A stretch of 64,000 bases of DNA from Eutreptiella sp. 'Long Island Sound 2002' (taxonomy: Eukaryota; Euglenozoa; Euglenophyceae; Eutreptiales; Eutreptiaceae): positions 108,815,367 through 108,879,366 of the forward strand of contig OZ038381.1 in the NCBI GenBank assembly GCA_964036045.1. The letters are read 5' to 3'. The translations under genes were made by a program, and so were the position numbers. Of this stretch, positions 55,930-64,000 are shown one piece after another. Within the stretch, counting starts at the first letter, position 1. The number at the start of each line of letters is the position of its first letter. The notes beneath the pieces are model-generated. The model was not told the origin of the DNA, searched no databases, and saw only the letters and a program-made list of their open reading frames with translations.

Positions 55930-58295
55930 AAAGAAGGTCCCTACCAGGACCGGCCCCCGCTGTGCCCCTTCCGCCTGTCACCCCTGCTGACTTACTCCTG
56001 ATCAGCGATTGCATTTCTCAAAATCCAGGGTGCAAAATCCAAAAATATAGAAAATACAATCCTCCTTCAACCCTGAACAGCAACCAGATCCCACAAATAC
56101 AGCAATAACCAAATCCACAATCCAATCCACGCTGCGGACTTCCGTTCAGCACACCGGCTGTCTCACGGTGGCGGGCATGTACAAGAATTGCACCAAAGAG
56201 GAAAGCCCTGAAATTGGCATATGAACACAAATAAAGCAACGTTGGGGAAGGATGGAAACATACACAGTCACTGCCATAGACCCCTCATTCCCTGGACTCA
56301 AGACCTTCCTCTGACTCACCAACATGATGCCCTGAACCCAGTCCAATAAGATGGCTAAATGCCATGTGTCAAAGGTCACTACACAAACCCCAAAAATGTG
56401 TTCCCTCCCAAGCCTCTAAATCCTAGCCCAATAGGGGAGGTGGCATGTCATGGCCTAAAGTAGCACTCAGGGCCATGCCGTACCCTGACATAATCTTGGT
56501 TGGACTTGGAGTCGAATGGGCTTGGAGAACTGCCCCATGAAGATGACCTCATAACATGGCAAAATCAGGCAAATCACACCATTATGCCCAAAAATCAATT
56601 ATATACTCAAAACTGCATACGGCAAATATCCAAATGCTTCATGCATGTGTCAAACCGGAAAGTAGTATACAAGGGTGATATAGACCAAAGGTCCATGCCC
56701 GAAAATCTCCCATCATTGGCTCCGAAACCCCTCCGGTTATGTACATGACATGCTTCACAAGTCAACTCATGAATTTGAGACCTAATTTTGTGAGGCCTCG
56801 TGTGCCAAGCCAAAGTGACCACGTAATCCGGCATATGGTGAGGTACAACACCGAGGCATATGCCAACAGATAAACAACATACCATAGTTCACGAATCTCT
56901 AGGCACTTTACTGTTAGCCGACCAGTTGAGCACATAAAACACAAAAATGAGCATAAAATGAGGTCAAAAACATGCAAATAATGCCAAATTCAAGATAATT
57001 ACAGTAGTATATAACTTCGCTCACCCATGGTATCAACATATGATTCAAAACAGGATTGCTTGGGATCATTTGCAAACAATCCCCCCACTTGAATCCCCAC
57101 ATGGACGCATAGGGACACTTTCGAACCTCCTCCCAACACGCACCACGAAAATGGGAAAATTGATAATGGCGCTTGTGGGTCGCTCCGTAAGCCCTCCCAC
57201 ATGCACTATATGAGCGGTAGACTTAGTCTAGCGCTATGGAGTTCACCATTGGGACATGGGCGAAGCCCTTGCCACGTATGACTCCATATATCTTCCTACA
57301 AACGGAGATATATAACATGGGCGTGAGCATATCGAAGCACATACCATGCATATAACACATACCCTCAAAAGGTGGCTCCAACCATGATATGCCATGCCCC
57401 TCCATGGACATAACTTCACGTTAAAAACACGTAGGAACCCAAGAAAAGTTGCTATGCAACCCCAACACTCATGCGGTGCACTTAGAAGTCGCATTAAAAT
57501 ATTCGGTTGCACGGTCCAAGAGTTATATATCACTTTCTACCCTCTTGACCATTATCCCTTGATATACCGGGCATGTGTATACACCAAAGGCGTTTGATGC
57601 TTCCTAAATTAATTTGAGACCAAGGCGGTTCCAACCCAATTCTCGAAATTGATATTTCCCGCCGTGAGCCGGAGATATGATTCTTCAAAGTGGCCTCACG
57701 AATCACTTTTGTTTCGACTATATCTCCAAGAAAAATGAGGGACATAACAAAAGGAAGGTTGATTCGTGATCGGGGTAAAAAGGATGACCAGTCGAGATTC
57801 ATCATATCAAGTGCGGCGATGTCGAAGTCGAAAATCCGATTCTGAAAGTCTGAAAAAATCGGATTAATTTTGCGAGTGTATAATATGAAAATTGCGGAAG
57901 CAACGAACCCTTTACTGATGAAATCTGACCCTTCATCGGGGTTTCCGCCAAAATATCTGTAAATAACAGTTAACCAATCGGTTACCGCAAAATCGCGAGC
58001 CAACTGACAGTCGCCGATACATTGACAATCAGAACGGAAGGCTGAAAAACTACGGAAACATTATGATAAAAAAACCCTGTTGATTCCTGATATTCTGATA
58101 TATAAATCTCAGCTGGCGGCGCCTCGGTACTGAATATGGCCGCTCATACCCGGAATGGCCAAACCTATCACACTATCACATCAGGTTAGGTCAGGTGGAT
58201 GGGAGAGTATGATATCAGCCAATGGCGGCTTGCCGACAGATAGATACACACCCCAAGTGACCCAAAGATGGCCACTCGGGTCCGAACCAGCTTCA
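55930..58295 (-). repeat. 5' LTR of copy D (2366 bp)
   Basis: From TGAAGC (ending at 58295, next to the atact duplication) to CTTCTTT (55930), followed by the primer site. Same length as the B 5' LTR. The gag ATG is 85 bases inside its 3' end. Confidence 0.93.
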
Positions 58296-58300
58296 ATACT
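58296..58300. repeat. Right target-site duplication of element D
   Basis: atact, the exact match of 44220-44224. Confidence 0.88.
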
Positions 58301-58760
58301 ACACACCCGCATACAGGCCGCCGCAAGCAAAGCAAGGTATGCAATGCAACCGAATACATACAAACGTGAGACGCCGCGAAGAAGCAAAAAGGTATGAAGG
58401 GGCTAGAAGGGAGAAAGAACCGGTAGGAGAAAGCAGGTGCACAAAAGCACAAAGGGGGCCACACGCCACCAGGTATGGAGAACAGGACCGCCCAAGGCCG
58501 CCGCCAACGAAAGAACCGCACGAGCGTGAACAAGCAAGAAGGGCGCCGGAGATTAATGAGGGGACGGAATAGAGCATGGGAAAGGAATACGCGACCCACC
58601 ACCCAGCCCGCGCCCGCAAACACAATGGAACCGCCACTCACGCCCCCCACACACCCTACAGGGCACAAGTCCACAACAGGAGGACCAGGGCGGGAAGAAG
58701 GAGACGACGCACGAAGAGGCCGCCAACACCGCGGAGAGAAGAATTGATGGTATGAGTGCA
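58301..58760 (+). repeat. Degenerate ~250-bp tandem array, right part
   Basis: Matches 43730-44160 (ccgccgcaagcaaagcaagg, gtatgcaatgcaaccgaat, accaggtatggag and further words), so it continues the array cut by D. Similarity fades after about 58760. Confidence 0.65.
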
Positions 58761-59478
58761 TGCCGCCCCAAAACAAAAAAACACGCAAATGCAAGAAGAG
58801 CAAGAGGTATGCCCGGTGCCCACAAGCAACGGCAACAGCAACGTACACGCTCGCCATGTGACCAAACAACCCATCCCCACACACGCCACGCTCTCATTGG
58901 TCACCAACGCCGTACAAGTGGTATGGAGAAAAACCACGACACAGCCAAAAACACACAAGCCGCGTTAAGAGACACCGCCGCCGCAACAACACAGACACCC
59001 ACCACCGCCAGCGAAGTGCCATCGCTGAGACCGCCATGCACGCAACAGCCCACACCCCCACCCTTCCTTTGTCTGACAGGATCAAGAAGGAATGGAAGAA
59101 GAAGACCCAGAAGACGACGAAGCAGGCAAGGAAAAATACCGAAACAAACACAAGGACGCAAGTGAGGCAGGGAAAAATGCACGCCAGGGAGGAGGGCAGA
59201 TCAGCGGAGAGTAGGGGAAAACACAAAGAACGCCGCAACGCAGAAAGAAGAAGGAGGATAGCCAGCGGCCGAACAAGGGACGCGCGCCGGGAAGGGGTAC
59301 AGCCACAAGCCACGGCAAGCAGAACACCACGAGGTAGCGCAAGAGAGGGGGGCACCAAGGCGGCGAACGGAGGGACACAGCACCACGCACCACGGCACCA
59401 CGGCACACACCGCACCGCCACGCACCCACCAGCACATAAACACCACACAGGCACCACACACACCACACGCACTCAAGC
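58761..59478. other. Unassigned CA-rich stretch
   Basis: Rich in C and A (ccacacacc-type words), with overlapping open frames on both strands that follow composition. No gene or boundary is seen. It may be decayed array leading into the next satellite. Confidence 0.45.
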
Positions 59479-60588
59479 TCGGCCGCCCGCCCCAAGGAAT
59501 GGCGGCACACCCACACGCACGCACCCGCGCCCACGGCAAGTGAGCGACGGGCCCTAGCTGCCCGCCCCACGGACGGGCAGCCAGGGGAGGGCAAGTGCAC
59601 CTAACCCCAGGCGCCCCCTCACAATGGCGCATGGCGCCCCCCCATCCCAGGGACGCCCTCCCACCACCCCCACAGCGCGCAACGACAGCTCGCAAGAGCG
59701 CACGCTGTGGGGCCGGTGCTGGGTCCCCAGGCCCACACCAACCGCACCCGGGAAACACGGGTCGCGGAACCCAGGCCGCCCGCCCCAAGGGATGGGCGGC
59801 CCGGGGAGGGACAGCGCCTGACACCAGACGCCCGTCGCAACGGTGGAAGGCCAGCCCTGCCGAGACGGCCTCCCGGCACCCCCACGGCACGCAGCCCCCC
59901 GCAGGTCATGCAAGCCAAAGGGACAGTGCTGGGCCCCCACGCCCGCACACCCGCGCCCACAGCACGTGGGTAGCGGACCCCGAAAGCCTGCCCTGAGGAC
60001 GGGCAGCAGGGGGAGGGAGAGCGCCTGAACTCAGACGCCCCTCACAACGGTGCAAGGCACCCCCCCCCGGGGACGCTCTCCAGCCATCCCCACAGCGCGC
60101 AACGACGGCTCGCAAGAGCGCACGCTGTGGAGCCTGTGCTGGGTCCCCACGCCCACACCAACCGCGCCCGGGAAACAAGGGTCGCGGAACCCCGGCCGCC
60201 CGCCCCAAGGGGCGGGCGGCCGGGGGAGGGACAGCGCCTGACACCAGACGCCCCTCACAACGGTGACGGCCCGCCCCCCGGGATGGCCTCCCAACACCCC
60301 CGCGGCACGCAGCCCTCCGCAGGGCATGCAAGCGGAAGGGACAGTGCTGGGCCCCCAAGCCCGCACACCCGCGCCCACAGAACGTGGGTAGCGGACCCCA
60401 ACAGCCCGCCCTGAGGACGGGCAGCCAGGGGAGGGAGAGGGCTTGAACTCAGACGCCGCTCACAACGGCGCAAGGCACCCCTCCCGGGGACGCCCTCCCA
60501 CAACCCCCACAGCACGCAACGACGGCTCACAAGAGCGCACGCTGTCGGGCCGGTGCTGGGTCCCCCGCCCACACCAACCGCGCCCGGG
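59479..60588 (+). repeat. GC-rich satellite, ~205-225-bp monomers in a ~420-bp dimer
   Basis: The motif gacgggcagccaggggaggg or ggcgggcggccgggggaggg recurs near 59568, 59797, 59998, 60210 and 60415. Alternate units are more alike: gcaagagcgcacgctgtggg occurs at about 59691, 60112 and 60530, about 420 bases apart, while the in-between units carry acagtgctgggcccccac. This is a higher-order dimer. The array breaks off in mid-unit at about 60588, where earlier units continue gggaaacacgggtcgcgg. Confidence 0.75.
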
Positions 60589-60609
60589 AGGTTTGAGGTT
60601 TGAGGTTTG
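60589..60609 (+). repeat. Three heptamers aggtttg at an abrupt junction
   Basis: Three perfect copies of aggtttg (tcaaacc-type on -) sit exactly where the satellite stops and unrelated GC-rich DNA begins. Short terminal tandem repeats of this sort are found at the 3' ends of some non-LTR retrotransposons; here the element would lie on - to the right. That reading is inference. It is not the TTTAGGG telomere repeat. Confidence 0.55.
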
Positions 60610-61587
60610 ATTTTGCGGGTACTAGACGCCTTTCGGCCCCGGGGGGCTACCTGGTCAGCCCAGGTGATATCCTCCCCACCAAGACGTAGTGGGGGGCCCG
60701 TCATGATGCACCTCCTGCCTGGTGGCGGAGTCCCCCGGGTGCACAGGGCTCGGAGCCCCGTCCCTCCCTGGCTTCCCCATTTCACCACTCCCCGGTCAGT
60801 GCATTACTTAGCAGCCGTAGCTGCAGGCGCTTACCCACTGCGTCGCCCCCCTGATATGTGGTCGCCCGGGGCGCCGGCGCCGCCGGGCCCGTGCTATTGG
60901 TGTGTCGCCACTGGGACCCCTGTGGGCTCGCGCGGAGGCTGCCTAGCCCTGGGGCTGGTGCGTGGCGCGGTGCGCCACTACTGCCTTGGCGGGTGCAGTA
61001 CCCTGGTTGTGTGTGCGCGGCGCTCGCGGCCGGTTCGGGCGGCTTGGGTCGGTGCCGGATTTTGTGTCTTCTCCGTTTCCTCCTTCCCGCCCCGCGGTCC
61101 CCGCGCAGTGTGTGGCGGGCCGTCTTGTCCGGGTGTCCCTTATCCTCGCTCGCTGATACGCCATTCCATGCGTTCTGTGCGTTTCGCGGGGTCGGTCCGG
61201 TTGCCCTTCTTATATTCCCCGCGTGCCCTTTGTGTGTGTGTGCGCTCGCGCTCCCGCGGCGTCCGCGCTCCCCCCCCCCCTGGTTGGTGTGGCGCGCGCA
61301 CCTCGCGCGGTCCCGGTGCTGGGCGCTGGTAGGGCCGTTCCACGCGGTCCGTGCCCCTCCGCGTGTCCTGCCCCGGTCCCGTGCTCCGTTTGGTTTGCTT
61401 GGGGGGGGGGGGGGGGCGGCCCGGTCTCGTTTCCCCTCTACCTGGTTTGGGGCTGTGTGCTCCCTTTGGGGCGGGTCTGCGCGTCTGGGGCGTTCCAGCG
61501 TGGGGGGGTGGGGTGGGGGGGGAGGCGGCTTGTGCGTCGTTCTCCCCGACTGTGCGGCCGGGGGGGTCAGTGGGGCGGAGGGTCGCC
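60610..61587. other. GC-rich stretch, no supported gene
   Basis: About 1 kb of GC-rich DNA with long open frames in several phases on +, which is expected from composition. It contains G homopolymers (61391-61417, up to about 16) and a C homopolymer (61270-61280). Nothing recognisable. Confidence 0.45.
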
Positions 61588-62780
61588 TTGCCTCAGCCCG
61601 TCCCTCTGCCTTCCCTGGGAAGGCAACAAAGCGCCCGTTCTCGGCGTAGCTCTGGCCATGGAGGGCGTGGCCCCCATACTGCTCCGGTTCGTGTTCACTT
61701 GCTGTCTTTGGGCGCGGTCCGTGTGGCGCCCTTGTGCGCTAGCGCGGGTTTGGTTGCCCATCACGGCTCCTGTGAGAGCAGGCGGCTGGGGCGTGGAGGT
61801 GGGCCCTGCTCAGGCCTCCCTCCCGGGCGCCGCGGCCCTGCCGGGGGGAGGGGGGATCATCTCCCCGCCTCGGGGGGCAAGGGGCCAGCGCCCCCGTGGC
61901 TCGCGGGTCGGTGGGGGGGCGGGGAGACGGGGGGGGTCGTGCCGTGGCTCCCCACCTCCCCCCTCTGGGGGGGGCGGTCTGCGGCTTTCTGCCCTGTCCC
62001 CCTTTTGTCGCCGGCGCATCCCGCCCTGGCGTACGCGTGCGGTCGGGGTCGTGGGGCAGCCCCTGGCGCCGGGTGCGGTTCGCTGCCGGCGGGCCAGCCT
62101 GGCGGAAGGGGGGGGGGAGGGCCGGCCCGTGAGCCGCCCCCCCGTAGGGCCGGCCGGGGGGCCGGGGGGCCAGGGGGTTGCTCCGTCTCAGCCCGTCCCC
62201 CTGCCATCCCTGGGCGGGCTACTATGCGGGCGTCATCGGCAACGCTCAGGTCTTGGAGGACGCGGCCCCCATACTGCTCCGGTTCGTTGTCGCGCGCCGC
62301 CACCGGGCGTGGTCCGTGCGTTGCCCTCGTGCGCTGGTGTGGGTTCGCCCGCCTGTCGCGACCCCCGCCGGAGCAGGCGGCGGGGGAGGCGGGGGCGTGC
62401 GGCGTGCCGGTCCAGCTGCGCCCCCCCGCGGGTGCTGCGGTCCCTCTTTGGGGAGGGGGGACACCTCCTCTGCCTCGGGGGGGGGTTGGAGGGCCGGTAC
62501 CCCCGCGGCCCGCAGGCCGGGAGGGGAGTTGGGGGGGAGAGAGGGGCGGCGGGCGCGCCGCTGTCCGCTGCCCCCCTGTTCTGGGGGGCTGGGCACCCCC
62601 CCTGGGTATACTCGTTCAGTCGGGGTTGCCGGGCAGCCGTGGGCGCTGAGTGCGGCTTGGTCGGCCGCCGGCGGGTCAGTGTGGCAAGCGGGGGGGGGGG
62701 GGAGAAGTCTCTTTGCCGCGGTCTGCTCCCTCCCGCCCTCCCCGGGTGGGCACCGAGGCGGGCCGCTTCGCCTGCTCACT
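61588..62780 (+). repeat. Two tandem ~595-bp GC-rich units
   Basis: cagcccgtccctctgcc at 61588 and its variant at about 62190; ggcccccatactgctccgg ending at the same phase at 61680 and 62275 (595 apart); cggtcggggtcgtggggcag near 62040 and cagtcggggttgccgggcag near 62620. The units are clearly related but diverged. A 680-codon frame across this region is a composition effect. Confidence 0.65.
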
Positions 62781-63286
62781 CCTGGGTGCCGCCGTTCCGC
62801 CGCGGCCCACGGCGTCGGCGCAGAGCCGCTGGTCGACAGCGGGTAATGCGGGAGTGCGTGGGCGGCCGACTGAGGGCGCTTGGCATGCGGCTGCGCTCGC
62901 CGCTGCTGTGGCGTCCCCCCCTTGGGTGCCGCGGCCCTCTCGGGTGGGCGCGGGGCGACCGCCCCTCCGACAGGCCGGGGGGGGGGGGAGAGGGGGGGGG
63001 GAGGGGGCAGGTGGAGGGGGGGTTCCCCTCAGTCCCCTCCTGGTCCCCTGGCACCGCCCCCCGACTGCCGCGGGGGGGTGGCCCGGTGGTTTCGGTCCCG
63101 GGGGGCCCGCCGCCGACTGGGGGGGCGCACCCATCCCCCGCCACCCTCCGCCCTCCGGGCGCCAGGCCCCCGTGCGGGTCCTCGCTTGGGCCCTCTGCCC
63201 CCTCGCTGTCGCCGCGTGCCGTCGGCCGGCCGGGGGGGAAGGGGGGGGGGGGGGAGGGCTGGTGAGCGCTGGGGCGGCCGCTCGGG
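62781..63286 (+). other. G-run-rich low-complexity DNA
   Basis: Dense G tracts on + (for example about 62978-63035 and 63232-63258) with potential to form G-quadruplexes. No gene is supported. Confidence 0.5.
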
Positions 63287-64000
63287 TCAGCGGTCAGCGG
63301 TCAGCGGGCTGCGGGGCAATGGGCCTCCCCTCGTGCTCGTTGCCCCCATCCTCTCCCCCACGAGAGTGGGCGCGCACCCCTGCGCCGCGCCGTACGATGG
63401 GGGGGTGTGGGTCGGGGGGCCTGGCTCCGCTGGGGGGGCGTTCTGCTGCCCCCCCCCCTCGCGCTCATCGCCCTGGGTCGGCGGGGCGCGGCCGTCACCT
63501 GCGTCGTTGCTTGTGTGGGGAATGGGGCTGCTGCGGCGGCGGATTCCGCCGGCGGTAGCGCCAGTTGGTGAGGGCGTTGCGCACAGCCCGGGGGAGCCAG
63601 TTGTTGGCATCCGCATCCGTGATGCGGAGCACCGCCCCCCCCTCCAGGAAGCCGGCCACGTCGGCTCCCTGTTGGGCCACGCCGCCCAAGGCACCGCCTT
63701 GAGGACCCTCTTGTGGTCCTCCGGGGCCGCCCACTGCCCCGGGGGCACCTCCCGGTTCCCCCCGTCCCTCCGGAGGAGCACGGCATCGAAGGGCCGGTTC
63801 CTCATCCCCCTGGTGGTCCCCGAGCAGGCCCAGCTCAGCCACCCGTACACTCCCACCACCAGAGGGAGGGGCTCACTCCCCAGGGGGTCCGGGACCGTGC
63901 CCCAGTCACGGTCCCAGGGTCGGGCCCCCTCTGCGCCCCGCGCCGGCTCCCCCTGCAGCCCCTCTGCCTGCGGCGCCGGCGCCGCGCCCCGCCCCCCCGC
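63287..64000 (-). pseudogene. Unrecognised open frame entering from right edge, probably frameshifted
   Basis: On - the frame is open from the window edge for 237 codons to a stop at 63287. The middle reads like real protein (PWDRDWGTVPDPLGSEPL, VGVYGWLSW, RNRPFDAVLLRRDGG, PEDHKRVLKAVPWAAW). After about 63660 it turns to low-complexity sequence, while the neighbouring frame becomes protein-like (GGAVLRITDADANNWLPRAV, ALTNWRYRRR), suggesting an indel within a G/C run there. I do not recognise the family. If the heptamers at 60589 are a non-LTR tail, this could be part of that element's ORF. Composition makes false frames common here, so confidence is low. Confidence 0.35.

Larger units (their letters stand above)
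52966..56014 (-). pseudogene. gag: Gag of copy D, frameshifted near the C-terminus
   Basis: Starts MQSLIRSKSAG inside the 5' LTR. About 975 residues are colinear with B gag: acidic N-terminus, coiled coil (HRLDRLDNAKDGLEED), capsid-like region (PYYDGNPSNLDDF) and zinc knuckle CWVCYGKENNHAHDHRQC (C-x2-C-x8-H-x4-C). A 17-bp deletion near 53205, just after AYFAAHP, shifts the frame. The correct C-terminal frame (Gly-rich tail, SIEEVAEDMLRTLEELKAQ) is still readable to UAG 52966. The N-terminal region is also shorter than in B by a small in-frame deletion around VETTPEVEARRE. Confidence 0.9.
44225..58295 (-). mobile_element. Ty3/gypsy chromovirus copy D (family 1), complete, 14.07 kb
   Basis: Read on -: 5' LTR (58295-55930), primer site (55928-55915), gag (56014-52966), UAG, pol (52965-46951) with a TIR insertion, 3' UTR, polypurine tract and 3' LTR (46556-44225). 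It is flanked by a perfect 5-bp duplication (atact). It is the reference copy here for element boundaries. It inserted into the ~250-bp tandem array. Gag is broken by a 17-bp deletion and pol by two nonsense codons plus the insertion, so it is not autonomous. Confidence 0.95.

Noticed and set aside
60589-60609. Telomeric repeat
   Set aside because: aggtttg is not TTTAGGG/TTAGGG in any phase, and only three copies are present.
61223-63265. 680-codon open frame on +
   Set aside because: GC-rich DNA with few stop codons; runs through tandem units and G-runs (poly-Gly/Pro), with overlapping long frames in other phases.

Overview
This window is repeat-dominated nuclear DNA from a eukaryote. I see no convincing single-copy host gene, rRNA, tRNA or CRISPR. 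Nearly all coding capacity belongs to LTR retrotransposons of the Ty3/gypsy (Metaviridae-type) chromovirus group, whose integrase ends in a chromodomain. The rest is a cut-and-paste DNA transposon, a smaller TIR element, dispersed repeats and satellites. A unicellular alga or other protist with a large genome is plausible, but the sequence does not fix the taxon. One element's primer-binding site fits an initiator tRNA-Met whose acceptor stem begins AGCAGAG, not the seed-plant ATCAGAG form.

Layout. 1-7817: copy A of a large chromovirus (family 1) on +, with an open pol frame, a polypurine tract and a 2.37-kb 3' LTR; its gag and 5' LTR lie left of the window. A sits in dispersed repeat R (7818-8188). 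8189-17896: copy B of family 1 on -, with its 5' LTR, an intact gag and a damaged pol cut off inside integrase. 19410-30688: element F, a second chromovirus lineage on -, with 786-bp LTRs and decayed gag and pol. 30800-32286: a non-autonomous hAT-type transposon with a perfect 8-bp target duplication and an internal 30-bp minisatellite. 34997-35477: a second copy of R. 36.3-36.8 kb: a 185-bp tandem repeat. 37409-38389: an unrecognised coiled-coil ORF with one stop. 38522-42011: the missing 3' part of element B, now on +. 43.0-44.2 kb: a degenerate ~250-bp tandem array, split by element D (44225-58295), a complete family-1 copy on - with a perfect 5-bp target duplication; D's pol carries a 0.94-kb TIR insertion. 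59.5-60.6 kb: a GC-rich satellite with a ~420-bp dimeric period. 60.6-64 kb: very GC-rich, G-run-rich DNA with a ~595-bp tandem pair and an open frame entering from the right edge.

Main structural result: 8189 to 38521 is an inversion of about 30.3 kb. One breakpoint is in the integrase of B, the other in repeat R. Re-inverting the interval on paper rejoins both B and R, with only about 12 and 20 bp lost.

Main functional results: (i) both chromovirus families carry, between protease and reverse transcriptase, a domain resembling Dam-like N6-adenine methyltransferases; (ii) family 1 has gag and pol in one frame separated by a single UAG, and starts gag inside the LTR so that the tRNA primer site is itself coding; (iii) F has gag and pol in one frame separated by UGA codons in UGA-C contexts. 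All functions are inferred from motifs seen by eye; no search was run.
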